From positions 5,084,001 through 5,148,000 of the forward strand of contig NZ_CP046600.1 in assembly GCF_018278905.1 (NCBI RefSeq): a stretch of DNA of 64,000 nucleotides. Reading direction: 5' to 3'. The notes beneath the pieces were generated by a model. That model was given only the letters and a program-made list of their open reading frames with translations. It did no database searches and had not been told where the DNA came from. Below are positions 49,472 to 59,148 of this stretch, piece by piece. The DNA comes from Mycobacterium spongiae. GTDB taxonomy: Bacteria; Actinomycetota; Actinomycetes; Mycobacteriales; Mycobacteriaceae. Position numbers and translations under genes: made by a program. How positions within the stretch are numbered: the stretch's first letter is position 1; each line of letters opens with the position of its first letter.

Positions 49472-49813
49472 TCAAGACAACGCCGCGATAAGCTCTCCCA
49501 CCGTGTGGCTGGCCTCGAGCGGATGACGAAGCCTGCCCTGCGGATTGAGCTCATATACATTGCGCCGACCGACCTTCGATTTGATGAGGTAGCCTTCGTC
49601 GGTCAGGTCGGTCAAGATCGCTTGTACCGAACGCTCCGTGATGCCGATTCGCAGTGACAACTCGCGCGTTGTCAGGGACTCACCGGTCGCCACGCACAAC
49701 AACACCCGCGCGTGATTCGTCAAGAACGTCCACGTGCGCTCAGCAGCCTCGACGGGGGGCGGTGCGGCCGCCCTCCGGGTCTTGGCAACGGTCACCCCAC
49801 CATCATATGCCAT
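49472..49813 (-). CDS. Winged-helix transcriptional regulator
   Basis: A 113-residue (or 107 from the GTG at 49795) small DNA-binding protein. The HTH is LTTRELSLRIGITERSVQAI near residues 47-66, followed by a wing (LIKSKVGRRNVYELN). It resembles MarR/ArsR-like single-domain regulators without metal cysteines. It is convergent with the DUF6671-type gene and is the candidate local regulator for the two related dab promoters. Confidence 0.82.
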   Translation of the reverse strand: MAYDGGVTVAKTRRAAAPPPVEAAERTWTFLTNHARVLLCVATGESLTTRELSLRIGITERSVQAILTDLTDEGYLIKSKVGRRNVYELNPQGRLRHPLEASHTVGELIAALS

Positions 49814-49946
49814 CAGGATTCACGTAAAAGGATTCTCTGGTCGATTAACCGGCCCAAAAATCCGCGCCGCGCGCTAGCCATCAGCCCATTGCCCAGCCGG
49901 GTCGGCCGGTCGCGCGGCCAGAAGCGGCCCCACAAGTGTCGGCTAC

Positions 49947-50717
49947 TCAGCCCCGCCCAGTTAACCCAACCAGAAACGACTCCACCGCCCCGCGGTAGCG
50001 GCGTGGTGCTTCGTCATGAACCAGATGCCCGGCTTTCGGAACGTGCAAATAGCTTGCACGCCCTACAGTTTCACGCATCAGCTCCATCTGGCCGGCCGGT
50101 GTAACCGACTCGCCGGCCTCGATGAGTAGTGCCGGCGCCCGGACCGACCGCCACTGCGCCCAGTAGTCGCGAGTACCCCATTCAGCGGCGATCTCAATCC
50201 ACCGCGCAGTATGGCCGTGCAACCGCCAACCGGTGGCGGTGCGATCGAAGGCCTCCAGAAAGTACTGGCCGGCGACCGGCCCAAACTCGGCGAATATTTC
50301 TTCAGCCGAGGCGAATTCGACAGGAAGAGCGTGCAGCCACGGCTCCCATGGGCCGGTCGTGCGTCCCCGAAAATCCGGCGCCATGTCCTCAACAACCAAC
50401 GCCGAAACCAGCTCGGGACACTCGGCGGCCAGACACCACGAATGCAGGGCGCCCATCGAATGTCCGACCAGCCGCACCGGCGCCCGCAGCGTGGACACCG
50501 CCTCACGCAGATCCGCCACGAAGCGCTCGGTGCTAATCGGATACGGATCGTCAACGCCACGGCCGCGATGCCAGGGAGCGTCGTAGGTGTAGACGGTGCC
50601 CAGCTGGGTCAGCCACGGCAGTTGGCGCGACCACGTAGTGCCTCGGCCCATGAGGCCGTGCACCAGCACCAGCGGACCGCCCTGGCCGCCGCGGGGAGTC
50701 AACAATTCAGTGGGCAT
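49947..50717 (-). CDS. Alpha/beta hydrolase (Rv3591c-like)
   Basis: A 256-residue alpha/beta hydrolase. The oxyanion segment is VLVHGLMGRGTTW, the nucleophile elbow is LVGHSMGALHSW and the catalytic histidine is in KAGHLVHDEAP. Start at 50717 (MPTELLTPRGGQ); an 18-codon upstream extension is not supported. The substrate is unknown. It is divergent from mhuD with 34 bp between. Confidence 0.9.
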   Translation of the reverse strand: MPTELLTPRGGQGGPLVLVHGLMGRGTTWSRQLPWLTQLGTVYTYDAPWHRGRGVDDPYPISTERFVADLREAVSTLRAPVRLVGHSMGALHSWCLAAECPELVSALVVEDMAPDFRGRTTGPWEPWLHALPVEFASAEEIFAEFGPVAGQYFLEAFDRTATGWRLHGHTARWIEIAAEWGTRDYWAQWRSVRAPALLIEAGESVTPAGQMELMRETVGRASYLHVPKAGHLVHDEAPRRYRGAVESFLVGLTGRG

Positions 50718-50751
50718 ACGCCCAATTCTGCGGGCACGGTAGCCTAGCGAC

Positions 50752-51069
50752 ATGCCAGTGGTGAAGATCAACGCTATCGAAGTGCCCCCCGACGCTGGCC
50801 CAGAGCTGGAAAAGCGCTTCGCCCACCGCGCTCACGCGGTGGAGAACTCTCCAGGATTCCTCGGCTTTCAGCTGCTGCGCCCCATCAAGGGCGAAGACCG
50901 CTACTTCGTGGTGACGCACTGGGAGTCCGACGAAGCGTTCCAGGCCTGGGCGAACGGGCCCGCCATCGAAGCCCACGCCGGCCACCGCGCCAACCCGGTC
51001 GCGACCGGCGCGTCGTTGCTGGAGTTCGAAGTCGTGCTCGATGTTGCCGGGACGGGCCAAACTGGGTAG
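50752..51069 (+). CDS. mhuD: MhuD, heme-degrading monooxygenase
   Basis: A 105-residue IsdG-type enzyme that degrades heme to mycobilin and iron. The active-site residues Asn7 (KINAIEV), Trp66 (FQAWANG) and the heme ligand His75 (IEAHAGH) fall at the known positions. Its end overlaps the possible ATG of lpqF by 29 bp. Confidence 0.97.
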   Translation: MPVVKINAIEVPPDAGPELEKRFAHRAHAVENSPGFLGFQLLRPIKGEDRYFVVTHWESDEAFQAWANGPAIEAHAGHRANPVATGASLLEFEVVLDVAGTGQTG

Positions 51070-52408
51070 CGCACGCGTGCCCCAGCGCCGTCTGCTGGCC
51101 CTCAGCGCAACCGCTGCGCTCATCGCGGTAGCGGCATCGGGTTGCGGGTCCCCTCCTTCCCCGCAGGCGAACGCGGCGAACCCGGTCAGCCGGATCGACA
51201 CCGCAACGCCTCCCGGTCTACGCGCCCAGCAGGCGATGGACATGCTCAACTCCGACTGGCCGATCGGCCCGGTCGGAGTTCGCACCCTGGCCGCACCCGA
51301 CGAGGTCGATTCTGTCGAGACCACCATGGAAGAGCTCTGGTGGGATCGACCCTTTGAGCTCGACGCTGTAGACATCGGCGCTAGTGTGGCCACTCTGCAC
51401 CTCGTCTCCTCGTTGGGCGCCCGCCACGACATCCGCATTCACACTGATGACGAGGGCCGAGTTGACCGGTTCAACGTCGAAACGCGGACTCCGTCGATTT
51501 CTTCGTGGCACGACGTGGACACCGTGTTGCGCAATACCGGTGCGCGCTACTCGTACCAAGTCGCCAAGGTCGACGACGGCCGTTGCGATCCGGTAGCGGG
51601 CACGAATACCGGTGAATCCCTGCCCCTAGCATCGATTTTCAAGTTGTATGTGCTGCACGCGCTCGCAACTGCGGTCAAGGAAGGAACGGCGTCCTGGGAT
51701 GACCTGCTCACGGTCACCGAGAAGAGCAAAGTTGTCGGCTCCTCGGGCCTGGAACTTCCTCCCGGGGCACTGGTTTCGGTTCGTACGGCCGCCGAGAAGA
51801 TGATCGCCACCAGCGACAACATGGCCACCGACCTGTTGATCGGGCGGCTGGGTAGGCACGCTATTGAAGAAGCTCTGGCTACGGCCGGGCATCATGATCC
51901 GAATAGCATGACACCCTTCCCCACGATGTACGAGCTGTTCTCCATCGGCTGGGGTAAGCCAGATGTGCGTGAGCAATGGAAGCATGCGACGCAGCAGGGC
52001 CGTGCCGAGATGCTGGAGCAAGCGAACAACACTGTTTACCAACCGGATCCGGAGCACGCCCACGCTCCGGCCTCGACCTACGGCGCGGAATGGTATGGCA
52101 GTGCTGAAGATATCTGCCGCGTTCACGCGGCCCTGCAGGCCGACGCGGTCGGCCCGGCCGCACCCGTCAGACAGATCCTCTCCGCTGTCGCCGGAATCCG
52201 CCTGGATCACCGCGTTTGGCCCTATATCGGCGCGAAAGCCGGCGGCCTCCCAGGTGACCTGACGTTTAGCTGGTATGCCGTCGACAATACGGAGCAGCCG
52301 TGGGTGGTCAGCTTTCAACTGAACTGGCCCCGCGACCATGGACCCACCGTCACCGGCTGGATGCTGCAAGTGGCAAAACAGGTGTTTGCGCTGATAGCAC
52401 CGCGATAG
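51041..52408 (+). CDS. lpqF: LpqF, lipoprotein with a beta-lactamase-like domain
   Basis: A lipoprotein of up to 455 residues with lipobox AASGCGSPP. After an N-terminal domain, a class A beta-lactamase/serine-hydrolase-like domain shows the SxxK motif SIFK (LPLASIFKLYVLHAL) and a second block ATSDNMATDLLIGRLG. LpqF in other mycobacteria is tied to lipoarabinomannan/lipomannan biosynthesis regulation; I cannot confirm this here. The start is either the ATG at 51041, inside mhuD, or the GTG at 51077, which leaves a normal signal peptide (VPQRRLLALSATAAL). Confidence 0.87.
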   Translation: MLPGRAKLGSARVPQRRLLALSATAALIAVAASGCGSPPSPQANAANPVSRIDTATPPGLRAQQAMDMLNSDWPIGPVGVRTLAAPDEVDSVETTMEELWWDRPFELDAVDIGASVATLHLVSSLGARHDIRIHTDDEGRVDRFNVETRTPSISSWHDVDTVLRNTGARYSYQVAKVDDGRCDPVAGTNTGESLPLASIFKLYVLHALATAVKEGTASWDDLLTVTEKSKVVGSSGLELPPGALVSVRTAAEKMIATSDNMATDLLIGRLGRHAIEEALATAGHHDPNSMTPFPTMYELFSIGWGKPDVREQWKHATQQGRAEMLEQANNTVYQPDPEHAHAPASTYGAEWYGSAEDICRVHAALQADAVGPAAPVRQILSAVAGIRLDHRVWPYIGAKAGGLPGDLTFSWYAVDNTEQPWVVSFQLNWPRDHGPTVTGWMLQVAKQVFALIAPR

Positions 52409-52413
52409 ATCAC

Positions 52414-52992
52414 CTAGAGCCGCAGGGTCCAGCGGTGGCCCCGGAAGTGCATCACAGTGCGGCTCAAAGGTGTGATGTCGATGCGCCAGAACGACTTCGG
52501 TCCAACGTCAAGCGCCAGCAGGACCGCCGCGCGGATCACCGCCGGATGCGTCACCGCCACGGTCCGTGATGCGCTTTCCGACAGCGGGTCCAGCGACTCC
52601 AGCGACTCCAGCCATCCGGCTATCCGGTCGATCAGGTTCACGATCGACTCGCCGCCATGGGGTGCCTGGGCCGGGTCGCAAAGCCACACTCGCAGCTCCT
52701 CCGGAGGAACACCCTGGAGCGCTTGGCCCTGCCATCGGCCGCAGTCGAGGTCCGCCAACCGAGGCTCCGTCGTAGCCGCCAGTCCCAGCAGCTGCGCGGT
52801 CTGGCGTGCCCGCTGCTCTGGCCCGACCAGCTGCCGCGCCTGGCCACCTAAGTCTCGGAGCCCAAGGGCAGCGACGGCTTGCGCCTGCCGGTGGCCGGTG
52901 GCATTCAACGGTTCGTCCGCAGGAAAGCGCGGAGCTGCCATCGCGTCGGTCTGCGCGTGCGACACGAGGATCAGCCGGACGACGTCGGTCAC
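52414..52992 (-). CDS. Histidine phosphatase family protein
   Basis: A 192-residue phosphoglycerate-mutase-like protein. The usual LxRHGxT motif is altered to LILVSHAQTDAM: His is kept, Arg is Ser, Gly is Ala. The second histidine is in TVAVTHPAVIRA, and the Glu region is LADLDCGRWQG. The Arg loss makes canonical phosphatase activity uncertain. A 9-bp tandem repeat (52589-52606) encodes LESLESLD. Its GTG overlaps the cbtA stop, so it may be part of the cobalt operon. Confidence 0.85.
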   Translation of the reverse strand: MTDVVRLILVSHAQTDAMAAPRFPADEPLNATGHRQAQAVAALGLRDLGGQARQLVGPEQRARQTAQLLGLAATTEPRLADLDCGRWQGQALQGVPPEELRVWLCDPAQAPHGGESIVNLIDRIAGWLESLESLDPLSESASRTVAVTHPAVIRAAVLLALDVGPKSFWRIDITPLSRTVMHFRGHRWTLRL

Positions 52993-53789
52993 GCCGCGAT
53001 GCTCGCCGCCCGCCCCGCGTCGGCGCGCTCCCCCAGCAACCGACCGGTGAGCATCCCAAAAACCAGCCCAATAGTTGCCCACAGCACCGCCTGGGTCCCC
53101 AGTGAAACCAACCGGAAATCGTAGAGGACGTCGGCAGGGAAGCCTCGGTAGATGATTACCCCCGAAGCGTCGCGCAACGGTCCAGGTGTCTCGCTGACGG
53201 TCGGCAGCACAACCATAACCACCGCAATTACCGCGACATAGGCGCCGACGGCGGTCAGGCCGGCATTCCATGCACCGAGTCTCGCAGCGAGCCGGCCAGC
53301 CAACCACAGCGCGCCCAAGGCCAGCACCACCGACGCCAGCACCATCACCAGGTACCACACGGTGCGCGAACCAATCGAGTCCGCTCGACCGACCGCCGGC
53401 GGATTGGGCGGGTACTTCACGAAGGGCACCAGGTACACAACCGCAAATGCGCCGGCAGCGAGGCGGATCGACAAGGCCCGCGCTGTCACACCTTTGGTAG
53501 GCCCATAAACGCCATAGATGAGGCAGAAGGACACCGCGAACAACGCCCCAAGAGCAACGCCGAAAACCAGCACGCCAAAACCCAAACCGGCGTTTGCCTG
53601 GACGCCGCGAGAAAACAATTCGATGCCATGGTCGTGTACGCCTTGTGCGTGCGCGACTTCGGTACGACCGTCCTCAAACTCGATCGCGCGGCCAATCACG
53701 GGCTCGGCCACCAGGCGGGCGAAGACAAACGCCAGCATGGCACCCATCGCCCCGGCCAGCACCCCGCGCGCGATGAGACGCTTCTCCAT
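52989..53789 (-). CDS. cbtA: CbtA, cobalt transporter subunit
   Basis: A 266-residue membrane protein with about six to seven hydrophobic segments, opening EKRLIARGVLAGAMGAMLAF with a histidine-bearing loop (HAQGVHDHGIELFSRGVQA). CbtA with CbtB forms a cobalt uptake system usually controlled by cobalamin riboswitches, and one is present upstream here. Confidence 0.92.
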   Translation of the reverse strand: MEKRLIARGVLAGAMGAMLAFVFARLVAEPVIGRAIEFEDGRTEVAHAQGVHDHGIELFSRGVQANAGLGFGVLVFGVALGALFAVSFCLIYGVYGPTKGVTARALSIRLAAGAFAVVYLVPFVKYPPNPPAVGRADSIGSRTVWYLVMVLASVVLALGALWLAGRLAARLGAWNAGLTAVGAYVAVIAVVMVVLPTVSETPGPLRDASGVIIYRGFPADVLYDFRLVSLGTQAVLWATIGLVFGMLTGRLLGERADAGRAASIAA

Positions 53790-53798
53790 GGCTGCGGC

Positions 53799-54008
53799 TT
53801 AGTGGCAGGGGAATCCGAGCAGATGCCGCGCGTCGTGGAAGAACTCGTGTACGTGCGTGTCGTTGCCGAACAGCGATACTGCGCCCTGATCGATCCCGAC
53901 AATGTACAGCGCCAGCAGTGCCATGAAGGCGGTGGCCGCCAGCCACAGCGCGGCGCTTGCCGCCGACAGATCTACCGTTGCGACTTGTGCTATCTGGGAA
54001 TTCGCCAC
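53799..54008 (-). CDS. cbtB: CbtB, small cobalt transporter subunit
   Basis: A 69-residue protein with one membrane helix (ALWLAATAFMALLALYIVGI) and a C-terminal histidine cluster (NDTHVHEFFHDARHLLGFPCH without its first residues), the expected metal-binding tail. GTG start at 54008 with AGAAGGAG upstream. It lies nine bases before cbtA. Confidence 0.93.
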   Translation of the reverse strand: MANSQIAQVATVDLSAASAALWLAATAFMALLALYIVGIDQGAVSLFGNDTHVHEFFHDARHLLGFPCH

Positions 54009-54044
54009 AGTCCACTCCTTCTGGGGATCTCGCGTCCCGCTCGG

Positions 54045-54150
54045 ATGCTGACGCCGGGCACCGGGTCTGACTTTCGACAGTGGCGCGACCGTTCTGGAGT
54101 TTCACCAGATTCCGTTACCCGTCACAACACCCGTCAGTGTAAACCGCCTG
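54045..54150 (-). promoter_or_regulatory. Cobalamin riboswitch upstream of cbtB
   Basis: On the minus strand the conserved string of elements appears in order: GGTAACGGAATCTGG, GGTGAAACTCC (54096-54106), the B12 box CGCCACTG (54078-54085) and AGTCAGACCC (54063-54072). A GGGA/TCCC stem follows before the cbtB ribosome-binding site. This should shut off cbtBA when cobalamin is plentiful. The boundaries are approximate. Confidence 0.9.
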
Positions 54151-54159
54151 GTCTCGGCG

Positions 54160-54207
54160 GTCGACGGATAGACCGGTCGATGAAGAGACCCGTCGATGAA
54201 GAGACGT
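54160..54207. repeat. 16-bp tandem repeat downstream of clpC1
   Basis: Three units (GTCGACGGATAGACCG, GTCGATGAAGAGACCC, GTCGATGAAGAGACGT) lie between the clpC1 stop and the riboswitch. Confidence 0.8.
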
Positions 54208-54218
54208 CGTCCGGCTGG

Positions 54219-56765
54219 CTAGGTCCCGGCCGGTCCGGGACCACCCGCACTGTGCGCCCCCGCCTGGGCCAGATCCGGCTCCGACGGCGGCTTCCGGGTT
54301 CCGGTGAAGGTGAAGACCGCGTCTTCGCCGGCACTCTCGCCATCCCAGTTGTCCACGTCGACGGTGACGACCTGTCCCGGCCCGACCTCCTCGAAGAGGA
54401 TCTTCTCCGAAAGCTGATCCTCGATCTCGCGCTGGATAGTGCGCCGCAGCGGGCGAGCACCCAGCACCGGGTCGAAGCCGCGCTTGGCCAGCAATGACTT
54501 GGCACTGTCGGTCAGCTCCAACGCCATGTCCTTGCTCTTCAGCTGGGCGGCGACCCGGCCGATCATCAGATCCACCATCCGGATGATCTCGTCGCGAGTC
54601 AGCTGGTGGAAGACGATGATGTCGTCGATGCGGTTGAGGAACTCCGGGCGGAAGTGCTTCTTCAGCTCGTCATTGACCTTCTGCTTCATCCGCTCGTAGT
54701 CGTTCTCACCGCCACTTTGGGAGAAGCCCAGACCTACGGGCTTGGAAATGTCGGAGGTGCCGAGGTTGGACGTAAAGATCAACACGGTGTTCTTGAAGTC
54801 GACCGTGCGACCCTGTCCATCGGTGAGCCGGCCATCTTCGAGAACCTGCAACAGGCTGTTGTAGATCTCCTGATGCGCCTTCTCGATCTCGTCGAACAGC
54901 ACCACCGAGAACGGCTTGCGCCGCACCTTCTCGGTCAGCTGGCCGCCCTCCTCATAGCCGACATACCCGGGCGGCGCGCCGAACAACCGGGACGCGGTGA
55001 ACCGATCGTGGAACTCGCCCATGTCGATCTGAATCAGCGCGTCATCGTCGCCGAACAAGAAGTTCGCCAACGCTTTGGACAGTTCGGTCTTACCGACGCC
55101 GGAAGGGCCGGCGAAGATGAACGAACCCGACGGGCGTTTGGGGTCCTTCAGCCCGGCACGGGTACGACGGATGGCCTTCGAGACAGCCTTGACGGCGTCC
55201 TCCTGGCCGATAATCCGCTTGTGCAGCTCATCTTCCATACGCAACAGCCGCGTGGTCTCGGCCTCAGTGAGCTTGAACACCGGGATACCGGTCCAGTTAC
55301 CCAGCACCTCGGCGATCTGCTCGTCGTCGACCTCCGCGACCACATCCAGATCGCCTGAGCGCCATTGCTTTTCGCGTTCTGCCCGCTGAGCGACCAGTTG
55401 CTTCTCACGATCGCGCAGGCTGGCTGCCTTCTCGAAGTCCTGGGCGTCGATCGCCGATTCCTTCTCCCGTCGGGCATCGGCGATCTTCTCGTCGAACTCG
55501 CGCAGGTCGGGCGGCGCCGTCATGCGGCGGATTCGCATCCGGGCACCGGCCTCGTCAATCAGGTCGATGGCCTTGTCGGGCAGGAACCTGTCGTTGATGT
55601 AGCGGTCGGCCAGGGTGGCGGCGGCCACCATCGCCGAATCGGTGATCGACACCCGGTGGTGGGCCTCATACCGGTCCCGCAGGCCCTTGAGGATCTCGAT
55701 AGTGTGCTCGACCGTCGGCTCGCCCACCTGGACCGGCTGGAAGCGGCGCTCTAGCGCGGCGTCCTTCTCGATGTACTTCCGGTATTCGTCGAGCGTGGTC
55801 GCACCGATGGTCTGCAGTTCACCACGAGCCAGCTTGGGCTTGAGGATCGAGGCGGCGTCAATTGCTCCCTCGGCGGCACCTGCTCCGACCAGCGTGTGCA
55901 GCTCGTCAATAAACAGAATGATGTCACCGCGGGTGTTGATCTCCTTGAGCACCTTCTTCAGGCGTTCTTCGAAGTCGCCGCGGTATCTCGAACCGGCCAC
56001 CAGCGAGCCCAGATCCAACGTGTAAAGCTGCTTGTCCTTGAGTGTCTCGGGAACCTCGCCATGCACGATGTCCTGCGCGAGCCCTTCGACCACGGCCGTC
56101 TTGCCCACGCCCGGCTCGCCGATCAACACCGGGTTGTTCTTGGTCCGCCGGGAGAGCACCTGCATCACCCGCTCGATTTCCTTCTCGCGGCCGATGACTG
56201 GGTCCAGCTTGCCTTCCATCGCGGCAGCCGTCAGATTGCGGCCGAACTGATCGAGCACCAGTGAGGTCGAGGGCGAGCCGGACTCTCCTCCCCTACCTCC
56301 AGTACCGGCTTCGGCCGTCTCTTTACCTTGATAGCCGGAGAGCAGCTGGATTACTTGCTGGCGCACCCGGGTCAGCTCGGCGCCCAGCTTGACCAGCACC
56401 TGGGCCGCTACGCCCTCGCCTTCGCGGATGAGGCCAAGCAGGATGTGCTCGGTGCCGATGTAGTTGTGGCCAAGCTGCAGCGCCTCGCGCAGGCTCAACT
56501 CGAGCACCTTCTTGGCGCGCGGCGTGAACGGGATGTGTCCCGACGGCGCCTGCTGGCCCTGTCCGATGATCTCTTCGACCTGGCTGCGGACACCCTCGAG
56601 CGAGATCCCCAGCGACTCCAGGGACTTGGCCGCCACACCTTCACCTTCGTGAATCAGACCCAGAAGAATGTGCTCGGTGCCGATGTAGTTGTGGTTGAGC
56701 ATCCTGGCCTCTTCCTGCGCCAGGACGACGACCCTGCGGGCACGATCGGTAAATCGCTCGAACAT
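54219..56765 (-). CDS. clpC1: ClpC1 AAA+ unfoldase
   Basis: An 848-residue Hsp100 chaperone that feeds substrates to ClpP1P2. It has the double N-terminal repeat ([20 protein letters not shown]), a first AAA+ module with Walker [13 protein letters not shown] near residue 209, a coiled-coil middle domain with [15 protein letters not shown], and a second module with [15 protein letters not shown] near 550. The length equals the usual mycobacterial protein. Confidence 0.98.
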   Translation of the reverse strand: MFERFTDRARRVVVLAQEEARMLNHNYIGTEHILLGLIHEGEGVAAKSLESLGISLEGVRSQVEEIIGQGQQAPSGHIPFTPRAKKVLELSLREALQLGHNYIGTEHILLGLIREGEGVAAQVLVKLGAELTRVRQQVIQLLSGYQGKETAEAGTGGRGGESGSPSTSLVLDQFGRNLTAAAMEGKLDPVIGREKEIERVMQVLSRRTKNNPVLIGEPGVGKTAVVEGLAQDIVHGEVPETLKDKQLYTLDLGSLVAGSRYRGDFEERLKKVLKEINTRGDIILFIDELHTLVGAGAAEGAIDAASILKPKLARGELQTIGATTLDEYRKYIEKDAALERRFQPVQVGEPTVEHTIEILKGLRDRYEAHHRVSITDSAMVAAATLADRYINDRFLPDKAIDLIDEAGARMRIRRMTAPPDLREFDEKIADARREKESAIDAQDFEKAASLRDREKQLVAQRAEREKQWRSGDLDVVAEVDDEQIAEVLGNWTGIPVFKLTEAETTRLLRMEDELHKRIIGQEDAVKAVSKAIRRTRAGLKDPKRPSGSFIFAGPSGVGKTELSKALANFLFGDDDALIQIDMGEFHDRFTASRLFGAPPGYVGYEEGGQLTEKVRRKPFSVVLFDEIEKAHQEIYNSLLQVLEDGRLTDGQGRTVDFKNTVLIFTSNLGTSDISKPVGLGFSQSGGENDYERMKQKVNDELKKHFRPEFLNRIDDIIVFHQLTRDEIIRMVDLMIGRVAAQLKSKDMALELTDSAKSLLAKRGFDPVLGARPLRRTIQREIEDQLSEKILFEEVGPGQVVTVDVDNWDGESAGEDAVFTFTGTRKPPSEPDLAQAGAHSAGGPGPAGT

Positions 56766-57102
56766 CGGTGGCTACCTGCTCTCCCTTGCCTTCGGCACTG
56801 TGGTCGGCCCGGAACCCTTCCAGCTCGGACCATGCGTACCTGGTCTCCACTGTAATGGTCGCCCTGCCAGGGTTCCTAACCTCGCGGTGCCTCGCGGCTC
56901 CAGCCGTTAAGCCACACCCCAGTGTTGCGCACCGTGGTGAAACCCTGCTCAAGACGCTGTTCAAACAGCGGCAAATAGATAACGAGGAAAACCACCAAAA
57001 CGTTTCCTGCACCAACTGGCGATCAGTTCGCCACCAGCGAAAACGAAAAGTACCGGCGCCCAGGCTTGCCTGGGCGCCGGTAGACGATTCCCTAGCTGGC
57101 CC
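56766..57102. other. 337-bp region between lsr2 and clpC1
   Basis: It contains the clpC1 leader and promoter (not resolved) at the left and the lsr2 terminator at the right. No additional gene is supported. Confidence 0.6.
57037..57082 (-). terminator. Intrinsic terminator of lsr2
   Basis: TACCGGCGCCCAGGC, TT, GCCTGGGCGCCGGTA (57051-57082) is a perfect 15-bp stem with a two-base centre, 20 bp after the lsr2 stop. On the minus strand it is followed by the T-rich CTTTTCGTTTTCG. Confidence 0.9.
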
Positions 57103-57441
57103 CTAGGTGGCCGCGTGGAAAGCGTCGATGATGTCAGCCGGGATACGGCCACGCGTCGACACGTTGTGCCCATTGCGACGAGCCCATTCCCGGATCGCGG
57201 CGCTCTGCTCGCGATCAATCGCGCCGCGGCCACGGCCAGAGGCCGAACGCCCGCGCCGACGACCGCCGACCCGACGACCCGCTTCCACCCATTGCTTCAG
57301 GTCGCCGCGAAGTTTCGCGGCATTCTTGGTCGAAAGATCAATCTCATAGGTCACCCCGTCAAGCCCGAATTCGACCGTTTCGTCGGCGGCTCCCGCACCG
57401 TCGAAATCATCGACCAAGGTGACGGTCACTTTCTTCGCCAT
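57103..57441 (-). CDS. lsr2: Lsr2 nucleoid-associated protein
   Basis: A 112-residue H-NS-like xenogeneic silencer that binds AT-rich DNA. The N-terminal dimerisation domain ([26 protein letters not shown]) and the C-terminal DNA-binding domain with the AT-hook-like Arg97-Gly98-Arg99 ([14 protein letters not shown]) are intact. The ATG at 57441 gives the standard protein. Confidence 0.98.
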   Translation of the reverse strand: MAKKVTVTLVDDFDGAGAADETVEFGLDGVTYEIDLSTKNAAKLRGDLKQWVEAGRRVGGRRRGRSASGRGRGAIDREQSAAIREWARRNGHNVSTRGRIPADIIDAFHAAT

Positions 57442-57555
57442 TGGCTTACCCTCGCGTTTCTTCCTGTGCAGTTCCTGTGCAGTACGGATATACTCCCCGC
57501 GCACCAATCTGCCACAGGAACGCACAATATTCAATCCAGACACAACACGCGCAGT

Positions 57556-59133
57556 TCAGTTGGAGTGAGGACGAACAATCGGGAACAAAACTGTCTCCCT
57601 AATCGACAGGCCAGTCAAAACCATCAACAAGCGATCGATGCCCATTCCGGTTCCGGTGCACGGTGGCATCCCGTACTCAAGAGCTACCAGAAAATCCTCG
57701 TCAAGGACCATCGCTTCGTCATCACCAGCAGCCGCAGCTCGGGCCTGATCAGCGAACCTATCTCGTTGCACGACAGGATCGGTCAATTCCGAGTATCCCG
57801 TGGCCAGTTCGACACCGTGCAGGTAGAGGTCCCACTTCTCGGTCACACCGCCGATGCTCCGGTGCTGACGGGTCAATGGCGTTGTCTCCACGGGAAAATC
57901 CTTCACAAAAGTGGGCGCGCTCAGACTCTGGCCCACCGTGTGCTCCCACAGTTCCTCGACAAGTTTGCCGTGACCTAGGACACGGTTTCCAGTAATCACT
58001 GTGTCTTTCTTCAGGCCTACATCTTTCTCGAGGCCGACATCTTTCTCCAGGCCGACGTCTTTCTCCAGGCCGAATCGATCGGCGATCTCCCGTAAGCGGC
58101 CGACCGACGTCTGCGGTGTGATCTCTTCGCCGAGCGCCGCCGACAGCGACGGGTACATTTGTATCGTGTCCCATTCTCCGTCGATGTCGTAGACACTGCC
58201 ATCGGGCATCGGCAGTTGTCTGGTTCCGATCGCCTCGTCGGCTACCTCTTGAATAAGTTCCCGGGTGACACGTGCTGAATCGTCATACGTTCCGTAGGTC
58301 TGGTATGTCTCCAACATCGAGAATTCGGGGGAATGGGTGGAATCAGCACCTTCGTTTCGGAAGACGCGATTAACCTCGAAGACCTTGTCGAAACCACCGA
58401 CGATGCAGCGCTTGAGGAACAGCTCCGGGGCAATCCGCAGGTAAAGATCGATGTCGAGGGCGTTCGAATGGGTGACGAACGGCCGAGCCGCCGCGCCACC
58501 GGCCAGTGTCTGCAGCATAGGGGTCTCGACCTCAAGAAACCCACGGCGCTCCAGCCCCGCCCGGATCGCGCGGATAACGGCAACCCGCCGGCGGGCAACC
58601 GATCGCGCTTGGGGGCGCACGATCAGGTCAACATAGCGTTGCCGCACCCGCGACTCTTCACTCATTTCCCTGTGGGCAACCGGCAGCGGTCGCAGCGCCT
58701 TGGCGGCGAGCCGCCAGGTGTCGGCCAGGACGGACAGCTCGCCTCGGCGTGAGCTGATGACCGTGCCGTGCACGTAGACGATGTCGCCCAGATCCACGTC
58801 GGCTTTCCACGCGTCAAGAGCACCCTGACCGACCTTGTCCAGGCTGATCATCACCTGCAGCTGGGCGCCATCACCGTCCTGAAGCGTCGCAAAGCACAAT
58901 TTCCCCGAGTTGCGCGCGAACATCACCCGACCCGCGACGCCGACGACGTCATCGGTCGCCGAGTCGACGGGCAGGTCGGTGTGCGCGGCGCGCACTTCGG
59001 CCAGGGTGTGGGTGCGTTCGATCGCGACGGGGTATGGGTCGTCACCTGCTGCCAGCAAGCGAGCTCGCTTGTCGCGGCGGATCCGCAACTGCTCAGGAAG
59101 GTCAACTCCTGCTTCCTTGTCCGCGGCACTCAC
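57556..59133 (-). CDS. lysS: Lysyl-tRNA synthetase
   Basis: A 525-residue class II synthetase. It has an N-terminal OB-fold anticodon domain, motif 2 ([20 protein letters not shown]) and motif 3 ([17 protein letters not shown]). It is about 20 residues longer than the M. tuberculosis enzyme because of a GLEKDV repeat at residues 354-377. The GTG start shares its upstream 18 bases with cysS. Confidence 0.96.
   Translation of the reverse strand: MSAADKEAGVDLPEQLRIRRDKRARLLAAGDDPYPVAIERTHTLAEVRAAHTDLPVDSATDDVVGVAGRVMFARNSGKLCFATLQDGDGAQLQVMISLDKVGQGALDAWKADVDLGDIVYVHGTVISSRRGELSVLADTWRLAAKALRPLPVAHREMSEESRVRQRYVDLIVRPQARSVARRRVAVIRAIRAGLERRGFLEVETPMLQTLAGGAAARPFVTHSNALDIDLYLRIAPELFLKRCIVGGFDKVFEVNRVFRNEGADSTHSPEFSMLETYQTYGTYDDSARVTRELIQEVADEAIGTRQLPMPDGSVYDIDGEWDTIQMYPSLSAALGEEITPQTSVGRLREIADRFGLEKDVGLEKDVGLEKDVGLKKDTVITGNRVLGHGKLVEELWEHTVGQSLSAPTFVKDFPVETTPLTRQHRSIGGVTEKWDLYLHGVELATGYSELTDPVVQRDRFADQARAAAAGDDEAMVLDEDFLVALEYGMPPCTGTGMGIDRLLMVLTGLSIRETVLFPIVRPHSN
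58003..58074. repeat. In-frame 18-bp tandem repeat in lysS
   Basis: Four 18-bp units, the central ones ATCTTTCTCGAGGCCGAC and ATCTTTCTCCAGGCCGAC, encode GLEKDV three times and then GLKKDT. One copy of GLEKD is normal at this site in the family. Confidence 0.95.
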
Positions 59134-59148
59134 GACGTGCCAGCTTAA
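59131..59148 (-). promoter_or_regulatory. lysS start region with 18-base sequence shared with cysS
   Basis: On the minus strand TAAGCTGGCACGTCGTGA runs into the GTG start of lysS, identical to the bases before and including the cysS start 29 kb away. TAAGCT may be a -10 element. Confidence 0.55.

Noticed and set aside
58003..58074. Assembly or sequencing artefact in lysS
   Set aside because: The units differ by point substitutions and keep frame, and similar repeats occur elsewhere in the window, so it is probably genuine.
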